A DNA stretch of 64,000 nucleotides, taken from Roseibium aggregatum IAM 12614 (lineage in GTDB: Bacteria; Pseudomonadota; Alphaproteobacteria; Rhizobiales; Stappiaceae). Shown piece after piece: positions 1 to 9,765 of this stretch (the first letter of the stretch is position 1; every line of letters starts with the position of its first letter). The position numbers were made by a program, and so were the translations under genes. The stretch covers positions 248,001-312,000 of the forward strand of contig NZ_AAUW01000003.1 of NCBI RefSeq assembly GCF_000168975.1. The letters run 5' to 3'. The notes beneath the pieces were generated by a model. It had not been told where the DNA came from and made no database searches. It saw only the letters and a list, made by a program, of their open reading frames with translations.

Positions 1-39
1 AAGAGCGCTGTTGAGCGGTTCGAGTACAAGCCGCAGTAA
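1..39 (+). CDS. 3' end of an unidentified gene (partial)
   Basis: Reading from base 1 gives twelve sense codons ending KSAVERFEYKPQ and a TAA stop at 37-39. The length is too short to assign a family, and the rest lies outside the window. It is called only because the frame is open to the edge and is followed at once by an extragenic repeat, as expected at a gene end. It could be chance. Confidence 0.35.
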   Translation, partial: KSAVERFEYKPQ

Positions 40-66
40 AGTCTACTGCGCGCGCCCCTCACCTCC

Positions 67-231
67 GTCATTCCGGACAAGTGAGGCAAAGCCGAACGCC
101 GATCCGGAATCCAGACATATTTCGCGCTTTATGCGCGGCAATATCTCAAAGAAAGAAGCGTTTGCTTCGCTCACACTGAAGTGCTGGATTCCGGATCGGC
201 ACGCAGCATCGCTGCGCATGTCCGGAATGAC
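67..231. repeat. Nested inverted-repeat element (GGATTCCGGATC type)
   Basis: Two nested perfect inverted repeats are visible. The outer arms are 67-79 and 219-231 (13 bp, containing TTCCGGA). The inner arms are 98-114 and 184-200 (17 bp, containing GATCCGGAATCC). Both arms hold the same TCCGGAAT-like core, as in the small extragenic palindromic elements common in alphaproteobacteria. It lies between a gene end and the 3' end of a convergent transporter gene and could also end transcription. It is unrelated in sequence to the REP-like family found elsewhere in the window. Confidence 0.7.
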
Positions 232-273
232 TGAGGAAAGGCGGCGTCGCCTGCCTTCTTGTCTCTCCCCCCC

Positions 274-1275
274 CTACGAACGCGAAGGCGAAGAGGCCCG
301 GCGGGCTTTCGTCCGGTCCAGACCGAGCTTGTGTTCGCGATAGATGACGAAGATACCGGCGGCAATCACGATCAGAGCCCCCAGCACGACGGCAGGCAGC
401 GGTGTTTCGTTGAACACCACCCAGCCGACAATGATCGCCCACAGCATGTTGACGTAGTCGAACGGGGCGATGGTGGAGGCATCCGCAAACCGGTAGCTCT
501 GCGTGAGCAGGATCTGGCCGACACCGCCTGCCAGACCGATCAGCAGAAGCAGACCGGCCGTGGGCAGGTCCGGCACGATCCAGGCCTGCCCCGGCAGCAG
601 AAATCCGAGCGGCAGGGTGAGCAGAGACAAAATGGAAGACATGCCTGCGAACCAGGTAACGATGGTCGACGTGCGTTCCGTCTCGCACAATTTGCGCACG
701 GTAATCATGGCAAGCGCCGCGAAGCCCGCGCCGGTAAGTCCGATCAGGGCACCGATCATCGAATCGTTGTCCAGCCCTGCATCCCCCAGATGCGGCGACA
801 GCACCACCAGAATGCCGACAAAACCGACACAAACTGCGCTCCAGCGGTAGACCCGAACCTTTTCGCCAAGGAGAAAGAACGCCAGCACCACCACGAAAAG
901 CGGCGAGGCGAAGCCGATGGCCGTCGCATCCGGCAGGGGCAGCAGGGAAAGTGCGGTGAAGCCGCAGACCATCGCCGTCAGCCCGACGGACGCCCGGGTC
1001 AGATGCCCCAGCGGATTGGCCGTTCTGAAGGCGAGCCCCAGCTCCCGGCGCATGGCCACCATGATCAGCACCGGAAACAGCCCGAAGAAATTGCGCGCGA
1101 ACACAAGTTCACCGATCGGCACCTGTTCGGCAGCGATCTTGAGCGCCGTTGCCATGACGAAAAACACCATGGTGGACGCAACTTTCAGGGTTATTCCGAT
1201 AAGGGGGGCCTGCCGGGTCATCCCGGTGGGCGCCGGAGGTCCGGATAAACGGGACTTCTGGCTCAAGAACGCCAT
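274..1275 (-). CDS. DMT-superfamily (EamA) transporter
   Basis: Inner-membrane carrier of the drug/metabolite transporter superfamily. About ten hydrophobic segments are arranged as two EamA repeats, each with the typical small-residue-rich helices (for example ALSLLPLPDATAIGFASP in the first half). The chosen ATG gives 333 aa, close to the usual size of about 300 aa, and has GGAAG upstream. An in-frame start at 1431 would add a hydrophilic N-terminus atypical of the family. The substrate cannot be told from sequence. A second, related DMT protein lies at 10541-11521 and shares the pattern PLPDATAI/PLADATAI. Confidence 0.85.
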   Translation of the reverse strand: MAFLSQKSRLSGPPAPTGMTRQAPLIGITLKVASTMVFFVMATALKIAAEQVPIGELVFARNFFGLFPVLIMVAMRRELGLAFRTANPLGHLTRASVGLTAMVCGFTALSLLPLPDATAIGFASPLFVVVLAFFLLGEKVRVYRWSAVCVGFVGILVVLSPHLGDAGLDNDSMIGALIGLTGAGFAALAMITVRKLCETERTSTIVTWFAGMSSILSLLTLPLGFLLPGQAWIVPDLPTAGLLLLIGLAGGVGQILLTQSYRFADASTIAPFDYVNMLWAIIVGWVVFNETPLPAVVLGALIVIAAGIFVIYREHKLGLDRTKARRASSPSRS

Positions 1276-1545
1276 GACAACTTCCAGGCCCGGCTTTTCA
1301 AAGATAAATCCCACGGTGTACCGGTCCAAAAACCGTGGGAAGAACCAGTGCGACTGGCCCTTCGAGTGCAGCAGATCAAGAATTGTCCCGCGTACAGGGT
1401 GTGCGTAGGCGGGAAGGAGGTGAAGGGCCAACAGTATTTGAGCAAACGAGGCTTACGGCAAGCCCACTTGCAGGAAAATTGCCGCACGCTCAAAAGACCG
1501 GCGGCAATTCTTCACGTGTGAACGCTCCGTCCGCAGGCCTCAGCC

Positions 1546-2808
1546 TCAAAGCCGGGATTCTTTTTCCGCCACTAACCTTGCAAGTTCTTCCGGCGACATT
1601 CTCTCGTGCTCGGCAATCGAGACCTCAAAACCCTTCAGACGTTTGTAGATGGACAGAAGCTCGATGATCGTCGTCCAGGAATTGACCAAGTACTGGAACG
1701 AATTCGACACCTGGCCGAAGGCGGTCAGGATCTGTTGCAGGATGCCGTAGGTGATCGCGCCGGAGACAATGGTGGGTACAAGAATGAAATAGGTGAACAG
1801 GTTATCCGCCTGAAGATAGATGCCTCTGGCCAGATTGAAGTAGAGGTAGTGGCGGTATAGCCGGAAATAGTTCTTGCGAACGTTGGCAAACAGTTCCGTC
1901 AGCGTGATCGGCTGCGCCCTGTGCTCGTAGTCCTCTCCGTAGACCAGCTCCTTACGATAGGCCGCCTCGACGCGTTGGTTGTGAAACTCAAGCCCTGGCA
2001 GCTTGATACCGACAAGCGCCAGCAGACCCGTGCCGAACAGCGACCACAAGATCGCCGCCGTGAACAACGGAGCCGGAATGGCTCCGACGATCGGCAGCTC
2101 GGAGACATAACTCGACAGCGACAGCAACACGGGCAGGAAGGCGATCAACGTCATGACGGAGTCGATCATTGCGACCCCAAGCCCTTCCATGATCGCGGCA
2201 AAACGCATCGTATCTTCCTGGATACGCTGCGAGGCACCTTCGATGTGGCGAACCTTCGACCACTTTTCGACATAGTAATCGTTCATCGCCGTACGCCATC
2301 GGAAGACGTAGTGGCTCACGAAAAACCGGGTAAAGACATATAACACGACCTGAAACGCCACGATTTGCACGAACACAATCATGAGCGAATAGAAGTCCCA
2401 GGCCGTAACGCCTTTGTCGCCTGGCAACGCGTTCTGCAGCGTATCGCCGAACGGTCTGCGCCAGTTGTTGATGGCGACCGAAACCTGCACCGAATAATAG
2501 GTCGAGAAGATGATCGCGGACGATCCCCAGACGGACCAGATCTGCCAGCGATGGTTTCTGGCGAACATCCACCAGAAGCCGCCGAAGAGGACCGTGCAGA
2601 TGAAATAATAGCAGTAAAACCAGATGAATTCTGGCGAAACGAAAAACCCTGGCCCAACAATTTCCTTGGGATCGGTTTCGGAAACGCCGAAGCCGAGCGG
2701 ACCACTCAACTCATCTGCGAAACCGTACCAGAAAGCGACGGTCACAATGGTCCACAGCAAAGCCGAGGTAAAAAACAGCTTCGGTCTTGGAAAGAAGGAT
2801 TGAAACAC
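1546..2808 (-). CDS. SbmA/BacA-family peptide antibiotic transporter
   Basis: Inner-membrane, proton-driven importer related to SbmA of enterobacteria and BacA of rhizobia. These take up proline-rich peptides, microcins and truncated modified fatty-acid substrates; BacA is needed for chronic host infection. The GTG start (V, then FQSFFPRPKLFF) gives 420 aa, matching the family, and skips a Cys/Ser-rich extension. The protein has several transmembrane segments and the family motifs NDYYVEKW and RIQEDTMRFA. No ATPase domain is present, as expected for this class. It is monocistronic. The gene symbol (sbmA or bacA) depends on the lineage, so none is given. Confidence 0.92.
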   Translation of the reverse strand: MFQSFFPRPKLFFTSALLWTIVTVAFWYGFADELSGPLGFGVSETDPKEIVGPGFFVSPEFIWFYCYYFICTVLFGGFWWMFARNHRWQIWSVWGSSAIIFSTYYSVQVSVAINNWRRPFGDTLQNALPGDKGVTAWDFYSLMIVFVQIVAFQVVLYVFTRFFVSHYVFRWRTAMNDYYVEKWSKVRHIEGASQRIQEDTMRFAAIMEGLGVAMIDSVMTLIAFLPVLLSLSSYVSELPIVGAIPAPLFTAAILWSLFGTGLLALVGIKLPGLEFHNQRVEAAYRKELVYGEDYEHRAQPITLTELFANVRKNYFRLYRHYLYFNLARGIYLQADNLFTYFILVPTIVSGAITYGILQQILTAFGQVSNSFQYLVNSWTTIIELLSIYKRLKGFEVSIAEHERMSPEELARLVAEKESRL

Positions 2809-2966
2809 AGGCGACAGTCCTGTTCTTGGGGATCTACGATTCTCGCGCACCGATGAACAGCAAGATTGCGGCAAGAACCGGATTATTCATACGGTTATTT
2901 AAAAGAAACCACAGACACAATCACGAGACCCCGGCTTTACCGGCGTCAACTTCCACCCGGAAAGAA

Positions 2967-2994
2967 TAAAGGCGCCTGGAAAGGGCGCCTTTTT
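2967..2994. terminator. Rho-independent terminator after the Mo-hydroxylase gene
   Basis: GGCGCC at 2971-2976 and 2984-2989 form a hairpin with a 7-nt loop, flanked by AAA and TTTTT, so it can work in both directions. It follows the stop codon of the minus-strand gene at 3004 by about 10 bp and separates it from the bacA-like gene. Confidence 0.8.
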
Positions 2995-3003
2995 CAGTCT
3001 TCG

Positions 3004-5301
3004 TTACTTTGCTGCCTGGATGGCTTCCCACACCCGCAACGGCGTTGCCGGCATGTCGACTATCTCGCTGACCCCTGCTCCATCCTTCAGGGCCTTCTGC
3101 ACGGCATTCATGATCGACGCGCAGCCACCGATGGTACCGGCCTCGCCCGCGCCCTTGATGCCCATGGCATTGGTGGTCGAGGGAACGTTGCGGGTTTCGA
3201 AGTGAATGTCCGGCAGGTCGGCCGCGCGGATCATGCGGTAATCGAGCAGCGACGCCGTCAGAAGCTGTCCGTCTTCATCGTAGATCGTCTGCTCGCACAA
3301 GGCCTGGCTGAGTGCGGAGGCTGCTCCGCCGTGAACCTGACCGGCCAGAAGAAGCGGGTTCACCGTGACACCGAAATCATCGACGATCACATAGTTGACG
3401 ATGGCAACGTCTCCCGTGTCCGGATCGATTTCCACTTCACACACATGGGTGCCGTTCGGATAGGTCGCTTCGGCCTGTTTGACCTCTTGGCGGGCCGTCA
3501 GCGTTTCGCCCGCGCCTGCCGCAATCTCCGCCAGCGTCACCTGCTGGTCGGTTCCGACCACACGAACCATGCCCCCGTCGAGTTCAAGATCTTCGATCCC
3601 GGCTTCCAGCCGGTCGGCAGCGAGTTCCTTCACCTTCTTCACCAGCGCAATGCCAGCATCGCGAACGGACGGCAGGCCGATGGGAATGGACCGGGACCCG
3701 CCCGTGCCGCCGCCCTTGCGCACCCGGTCGGTATCCCCCTGGATGACGGTGATGTCCTCGATGGTAATGCCGAACTGCTCAGCGATCACCTGGCTGTAGG
3801 CCGTCGCATGGCCCTGGCCGTTGGTCTGCGTGCCGATCAAAAGCGTCAGCGTGCCCTTGTCGTTGAGCTCCAGCGTGGCTTCCTCGCTGCCGGGGAAGGC
3901 GCACGCCTCGATATAGGAACAGATGCCGATCCCGCGATACTTGCCGTTCTTCGCGCTGTCGTCCTGCCGGGCCTTGAAGCCGTCCCAATCGGCAACTTCG
4001 AGAGCCTTCTGAAGGTGCCCGGAAAACTCGCCGGTGTCATACATGCGCCCTGTCTGGGTCGTGTAGGGCAGTTGCTCGGGCTTGATGAAGTTGCGTTTGC
4101 GGATTTCAACGGAGCCGAGGCCGGTTTCCTCACCCGCCTTCTCGATCAACCGTTCGATCAGATAGGCAGCTTCCGGGCGGCCGGCGCCGCGGAAGGCGTC
4201 GGTCGGCACAGTGTGCATGTAGACACCCTCGACCTTCGCGAAGACGGCCGGGATATCGTACAGGCCGGAGGTCATGGACGTTCCGACAAAAGGAATGAAC
4301 GGGCCGAACTGATGCAGGTAGGCGCCCATGGCGGCCTTGACGTGCACCTTCAGACCCAGGATCCGACCGTCGGCATCCAGCGCCAGTTCCGCGTGGGAGA
4401 CGTTGTCGCGGCCATGCGCATCGGTGACGAAGTGGTCCATGCGCTCCCCCGTCCAGCGCACCGGCCGGCCGAGTTCACGGGCCGCGATCATGCTCAGCGG
4501 ATATTCGCGGTAGCAGAACATCTTGGTGCCGAAGCCGCCGCCCACTTCCGGCGTGATCACCTGCAGTTTTTCAGTCTCGAGATCCAGAATGCCGCAGATA
4601 ATGTCGCGCAGTCCATGACCGCCCTGGGTTCCGACGGTCAGCTTGAAGCGCTCGCTTGCCGCATCGAATTCGGCAACGCAGCCGCGCAGCTCCATGTAGT
4701 TGGCGACGATCCGGTTGTTGACCACATCGATGGAGACGACCTTGTCTGCCTTGTCAAAGGCGGCATCGGTCTTGGCCTGATCGCCCTGCCCATAGGTAAA
4801 GGCGACATTGGTGCCGAATTCCGGCCAGACCTTCACGGCATCGGGAGCCAGAGCGGCTTCAATCCCGACCACCACTTCCAGCGGATCATAATCGATTTCC
4901 AGCATCTCGGCGGCATTTTTGGCCGCATTGACATCGTCAGCCACGATGAAGGCAATGGCATCGCCCACGTAACGCACTTCATCGGAACACAGCACCGGCT
5001 GGTCGGGCGCTTTGAAACTGGAGCCGTCGATCTGTTTCGGACGAGCCTGACAAGGCATCTTCCGGCCTTCGAGTTCAGTGCCGGTCAGCACCAGACGGAC
5101 ACCCTCCATCTCGCGAATCTCGTCCACATTCCCAAGGCTGATGCGCGCATGCGCCATGGCGGAGCGAACGACGACACCATGCAGGCACCCCTCCGGCATG
5201 TAATCGCCCGTATAGATGCCCTTGCCCGTAATGAGCGGCTCATCTTCCTTGCGGCGCAATGGGGCACCAACACCGAATTTCGGAGTGACCATCTGGTTCA
5301 T
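3004..5301 (-). CDS. Xanthine dehydrogenase-family molybdopterin-binding subunit (CoxL form II-like)
   Basis: Large catalytic subunit of a molybdenum hydroxylase, similar to CO dehydrogenase large chains (765 aa; family about 770-810). It begins with the family signature GVGAPLRRKEDEPLITGKG and carries the active-site loop AFRGAGR. Form I CoxL has AYxCSFR at this point, so this is a form II-like protein whose true substrate is unknown and need not be CO. Further cofactor-binding motifs are GGGFGTKM, GTQTNGQGHATAYSQV and the C-terminal GIKGAGEAGTIGG. The partner FeS (small) and FAD (medium) subunits are not adjacent, which is unusual. An IS110 element lies about 280 bp upstream. Upstream bases 5302-5559 show no gene. 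Confidence 0.88.
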   Translation of the reverse strand: MNQMVTPKFGVGAPLRRKEDEPLITGKGIYTGDYMPEGCLHGVVVRSAMAHARISLGNVDEIREMEGVRLVLTGTELEGRKMPCQARPKQIDGSSFKAPDQPVLCSDEVRYVGDAIAFIVADDVNAAKNAAEMLEIDYDPLEVVVGIEAALAPDAVKVWPEFGTNVAFTYGQGDQAKTDAAFDKADKVVSIDVVNNRIVANYMELRGCVAEFDAASERFKLTVGTQGGHGLRDIICGILDLETEKLQVITPEVGGGFGTKMFCYREYPLSMIAARELGRPVRWTGERMDHFVTDAHGRDNVSHAELALDADGRILGLKVHVKAAMGAYLHQFGPFIPFVGTSMTSGLYDIPAVFAKVEGVYMHTVPTDAFRGAGRPEAAYLIERLIEKAGEETGLGSVEIRKRNFIKPEQLPYTTQTGRMYDTGEFSGHLQKALEVADWDGFKARQDDSAKNGKYRGIGICSYIEACAFPGSEEATLELNDKGTLTLLIGTQTNGQGHATAYSQVIAEQFGITIEDITVIQGDTDRVRKGGGTGGSRSIPIGLPSVRDAGIALVKKVKELAADRLEAGIEDLELDGGMVRVVGTDQQVTLAEIAAGAGETLTARQEVKQAEATYPNGTHVCEVEIDPDTGDVAIVNYVIVDDFGVTVNPLLLAGQVHGGAASALSQALCEQTIYDEDGQLLTASLLDYRMIRAADLPDIHFETRNVPSTTNAMGIKGAGEAGTIGGCASIMNAVQKALKDGAGVSEIVDMPATPLRVWEAIQAAK

Positions 5302-5559
5302 GAATCTGGACCTGCTTTTTTTGGGAAGACTTTCCCTTGGGAAACATCCACGCGCCGGGAGCGCCGGTTTCCACCAACATAATGCCCGAAAGCCGACGTG
5401 GCCAGAGCTTTGGGCAACTCAGTTTCGTAGAAGTGTTTTTCCAGCCGAGCGACTGGTGCCGAGACGGGTTGCTCTACACCCGGTCCTCGCGGCTCAAGCG
5501 GGCGGGCCACAAGAGCATCCTTACCTTGAAAAGACGCAAATCATTGTCTCGCTGGATGG

Positions 5560-5587
5560 CGCGAATTCGGCACCTGCGGCCCATCCT
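5560..5587 (+). repeat. Left half of the REP-like palindrome interrupted by IS110 copy 1
   Basis: The 28 bp before the insertion (CACCTGCGGCCCATCCT at the end) align with the central and right-arm part of the repeat units at 23.4-24.4 kb. The matching right half resumes at 6724 with CTTCGAGAC. The element therefore interrupted a pre-existing palindromic repeat. Confidence 0.8.
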
Positions 5588-5605
5588 TATCTGTTGAGAT
5601 TTGAT

Positions 5606-5611
5606 TAGATT
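5606..5611 (+). promoter_or_regulatory. -10-like hexamer of a possible junction promoter for the bridge RNA
   Basis: TAGATT at 5606-5611 resembles a -10 box. In the excised circle the right end abuts the left end and supplies TTGCTT exactly 17 bp upstream, a plausible -35. This would create a promoter only in the circular form, as known for IS110/IS621 elements. It is an inference from sequence spacing. Confidence 0.45.
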
Positions 5612-5612
5612 G

Positions 5613-6712
<1,100 letters not shown>

Positions 6713-6723
6713 AAACATGGTTG

Positions 6724-6995
6724 CTTCGAGACGGGCCTTTGGCCCTCCTCAGGATGAGGCGGTGGTTTGAGGAGACGTCGTCGGGTCAGGAAAGAGACAT
6801 TCACCGAGCACCTCGAAGGCGCTCGTTGGAACAAGTACGGAGCGGTTGGCACCCTTCCCCTCAACCTCATCCTGAGGAGAACCGACAGGTTCGTCTCGAA
6901 GGACGGGCGGCAAACTCGGCGCATTTGGCCCATCCTTCAAGACAGCGCTAACGCGTTTCCTCAGGATGAGGCAGTGGTTAGAGAAGCCGCGGTTC
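6724..6995 (+). repeat. REP-like palindromes flanking IS110 copy 1 (right side)
   Basis: From 6724 the interrupted palindrome resumes (CTTCGAGACGGGCC, then CTCCTCAGGATGAGG). A spacer related to that of the array at 23.4-24.4 kb follows, including a hairpin at 6802-6809/6821-6828, and then a second palindrome from about 6870 to 6990. This fills most of the gap to the next gene and no coding sequence is seen. Confidence 0.8.
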
Positions 6996-7024
6996 GTCCG
7001 GAGAAACCCTGAACCCGAGCGCCT

Positions 7025-8086
7025 CTAGATAATCTCATCCTCGTCGAACAGCGGATCGGCTTCCAGTTGGGAAGCGAGGCTGTCGAGGGTGGTTTCCGCA
7101 TCATAGCGTTCGTTGAACTCGGCGATGTGAAACAGCCCGTCCCCTTCGTTGACCACCGGCAGATTGGTTCTGCCGACGATCAGCCCGCCCTGCTCGGCCA
7201 GGACGTTCCGTTCCTTTTCGCCGAACGGATCCGACGTGATACCCAGTAGCATACCCGGTTCGACAACATCGCCGACCGATTTGAACGGCCGCAGCAGGCC
7301 GCCCGCGGGTGCGCGGACCCAGTAGCTCGACTTGCTGAGGATCGAACGTGCTTTCGGCCGCGTGATGCCTTTGGCGCCCAGCATCTTCAACGCGCGCATC
7401 ACCCGCAAGACGCCGGACACCCCGGCCCGGATCGCCATTTCATCGAAGCGAAGGCCCTCGCCCGCCTCGAACACCAGCACATCCGTCCCCTTCAAATGGC
7501 CTGCCTGGCGCAAGGACCCGTCGCGGACTTTCGAGGTCAGGATGACCGGTGCGCCGAAGGCTTTCGCCAGCGCCAGCGTATCGGCCCTGGACGGCGACAC
7601 GCGGATCTGCGGCAGGTTGGTCCGGTGAATGGCGGCCGAATGCAGGTCGATGCCATAGTCCGAGCGGTTGACGATTTCGCTCATGAACAGATACGCCAGC
7701 CGCCCGGCAAGCGAACCGCGCAGGCTGCCCGGGAACGAGCGGTTGAGGTCGCGCCGGTCAGGCAGGTAACGCGAATGGTTCAGAAAGCCGAACGCGTTGA
7801 CGATCGGAATGACCATCAGCGTGCCCTTGAGCTTGTCGAGCTCCTGGATTTCAAGCTGCGGCGCCTTCAGGACCCGGCGGGCGATCTCCACGCCGATGAC
7901 CTCATCGCCGTGAACCGCCGCACTTACGAACATCACCGGCCCCGGCTTGCTTCCGTGGAGGACATGCACGGACATCGTCACGGGCGTGTGGTCCGACAGC
8001 ACGCTGACCGGAAGGTCGACCGTGCGTCGGGTTCCCGGGGCGATCTTGTGCTCGCCGATCTCGAAGGCTTTTACTTTTGTGCTCAA
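7025..8086 (-). CDS. M14-family succinylglutamate desuccinylase/aspartoacylase-like protein
   Basis: Zinc-dependent deacylase/carboxypeptidase fold, 353 aa. Motifs HGDE (zinc His and Glu), RDLNR (substrate Arg/Asn) and DLHS (zinc His) are present in order. The start is TTG at 8086, preceded by AAGGGA. It overlaps the RimK stop as TTGA, so the genes are translationally coupled. It is the last gene of a RimB-RimK-deacylase operon. In that context it probably removes or trims an amino-acid tag or an acyl-amino acid, rather than acting in arginine catabolism (no other ast genes are seen). The substrate is unknown. Confidence 0.88.
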   Translation of the reverse strand: MSTKVKAFEIGEHKIAPGTRRTVDLPVSVLSDHTPVTMSVHVLHGSKPGPVMFVSAAVHGDEVIGVEIARRVLKAPQLEIQELDKLKGTLMVIPIVNAFGFLNHSRYLPDRRDLNRSFPGSLRGSLAGRLAYLFMSEIVNRSDYGIDLHSAAIHRTNLPQIRVSPSRADTLALAKAFGAPVILTSKVRDGSLRQAGHLKGTDVLVFEAGEGLRFDEMAIRAGVSGVLRVMRALKMLGAKGITRPKARSILSKSSYWVRAPAGGLLRPFKSVGDVVEPGMLLGITSDPFGEKERNVLAEQGGLIVGRTNLPVVNEGDGLFHIAEFNERYDAETTLDSLASQLEADPLFDEDEII

Positions 8087-8988
8087 CCGCGTCCCTTGGT
8101 CTTGGTTTTGCCAACCTGGGCATTCTTGGCGATAAAGTCGATGATCTTGCCGGCAACATCAATGCCTGTCGCCTTTTCCACACCCTCCAGACCGGGCGAG
8201 GAGTTGACCTCCATCACCACCGGACCATGGTTGGACCGCAGCATGTCGACACCGCAGACGTTCAGCCCCATGGTCTTTGCCGCGCGAATGGCGGTCGAAC
8301 GTTCCTCGGGCGAAATCTTGATGGCCGCCGCACTGCCGCCGCGGTGCAGGTTGGAACGGAATTCGCCCTCGGCGCCCGTCCGCTTCATGGCGGCAATCAC
8401 CTTGCCGCCAACCACAAGAGCGCGGATGTCGGTGCCGCCCGCTTCCTTGATGAACTCCTGCACAAGGATGTTCACGTTGGCTCCGCGAAACGCTTCGATG
8501 ACCGACTTGGCAGACCGCTCCGTATCGGCCAGAACCACACCGATGCCCTGTGTGCCTTCCAGAAGCTTGATCACCACTGGCGCGCCACCCGCTGTCGCCA
8601 GCACTTCCTCGGTCATCTTCGGATCATGGGCAAAGGTCGTCACCGGCAGGCCGATCCCGTCACGGGCGAGCAACTGCATGGATCGCAGCTTGTCGCGCGA
8701 CCGGCCGATGGCAACGGATTCATTCAGCGGATAAACACCCATCATCTCGAACTGGCGCAGAACCGCCAGGCCGTAGAAAGTGACAGACGCACCGATCCTC
8801 GGGATAACCGCATCGAAGCCGGTCAGCTTGCTGCCGTTGTAATAGATTTCCGGCCGCCGCGAGGCGATGTTCATGTAGCAGCGCAGTGTATTGATGATTT
8901 CCAGCTCGTGACCGCGCTCTTCGGCAGCGTCCTTCAGGCGCTTGTGCGAATAGAGCTCGGGATTCCGCGCCATCATAGCAATCTTCAT
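8083..8988 (-). CDS. rimK: RimK-family ATP-grasp glutamate ligase
   Basis: 301-aa ATP-grasp ligase. In E. coli and Pseudomonas RimK adds glutamate residues to the C-terminus of ribosomal protein S6, and it can make poly-glutamate. It has the typical start [18 protein letters not shown], the ATP-binding stretch [14 protein letters not shown] and the metal/substrate end [14 protein letters not shown]. The ATG has GAGGGA upstream. It is the middle gene of the three-gene operon, overlapping the downstream deacylase by 4 bp and lying 90 bp after the RimB-like gene. The target protein here cannot be read from the sequence. Confidence 0.92.
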   Translation of the reverse strand: MKIAMMARNPELYSHKRLKDAAEERGHELEIINTLRCYMNIASRRPEIYYNGSKLTGFDAVIPRIGASVTFYGLAVLRQFEMMGVYPLNESVAIGRSRDKLRSMQLLARDGIGLPVTTFAHDPKMTEEVLATAGGAPVVIKLLEGTQGIGVVLADTERSAKSVIEAFRGANVNILVQEFIKEAGGTDIRALVVGGKVIAAMKRTGAEGEFRSNLHRGGSAAAIKISPEERSTAIRAAKTMGLNVCGVDMLRSNHGPVVMEVNSSPGLEGVEKATGIDVAGKIIDFIAKNAQVGKTKTKGRG

Positions 8989-9078
8989 TGGTTCAAGTCC
9001 CTCGGTCTCAGCCTCGTTCCAGCCGGTGTTGCGACACCGAATTTTCAGTGATTGTTGTTTGCCACGTAAACGCGTGGC

Positions 9079-9552
9079 TCAGTGTTTTGTTGCCAGGGCG
9101 GGCTTTCCCGCCAGAAATGACCGGCCCGCATGCACCAGCACGTTGTGCCGCCGGATCGCTGTCCGGCCGAGGATCATGTCGAACCCCATGTTCGACCTGT
9201 CCGCCAGAGACACATCCACATGCCAGTGATGTTTTCCAAGGTGAAGTAACGTCCGGATGACAATGCGTCGCTCGGGAACACCACTCGTGTTCTTGATGTT
9301 GCGCTCGTCTAGGACAGGAACCTCCGCACGGAAGTCGCTGTGATGACGCGAAGCAGGCACCCGGAAGCGTACCCAGGTCCGGCCGTCGCGTTCGAACACT
9401 TCCTGCTCTTCGGCATGGAGTGCAGATGTGCGGGCACCGGTATCGATCTTGGCACGCATATCGAAGACGCCCAGTTCGGGAAGGCTCACGATTTCACGCC
9501 AGCCGATGATATCGGCAGTGGCCAGGGGACGCCCCTTCTTAGCCATTGTCAT
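9079..9552 (-). CDS. RimB-like retropepsin-family protease
   Basis: 157-aa protein of the 'ATP-dependent zinc protease' family, which has a retropepsin (aspartyl protease) fold. Hallmarks are AKIDTGARTSALHA, with the catalytic Asp-Thr-Gly, and the C-terminal MILGRTAI. In Pseudomonas the rimABK products act together, with RimB a protease that modulates RimK. It is the first gene of the operon with rimK and an M14 deacylase. Two starts are possible (9552 and 9546). The cleavage target is unknown. Confidence 0.85.
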   Translation of the reverse strand: MTMAKKGRPLATADIIGWREIVSLPELGVFDMRAKIDTGARTSALHAEEQEVFERDGRTWVRFRVPASRHHSDFRAEVPVLDERNIKNTSGVPERRIVIRTLLHLGKHHWHVDVSLADRSNMGFDMILGRTAIRRHNVLVHAGRSFLAGKPALATKH

Positions 9553-9765
9553 TCAAAAAAACCCTGGGACCCCTTGCCGGGGCCTTTCCCAAACGACCTT
9601 GTTCATCGAGCATTGCATGGCCCGCCGGAGAGCGCAACTCAGGTTGCGGTCCGGCCTGGAAACAAGATTCCGGACGCAGCTCATCATCATGATTCACGCC
9701 GGCACGCAAGCGAATTTGCATGTGCTGAAAAAGAACTCCGCAAAGGCGTCGCGTCAGGTCGTCTT

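Noticed and set aside
2866-5382. 838-codon + strand open frame
   Set aside because: Antisense to the molybdopterin subunit gene, which has clear family motifs along its whole length. Long antisense frames are common in high-GC DNA.
5216-5608. 130-codon frame between the Mo-subunit gene and IS110 copy 1
   Set aside because: It overlaps the start of the real gene and the IS left end, lacks a ribosome-binding site and has no recognisable domain.
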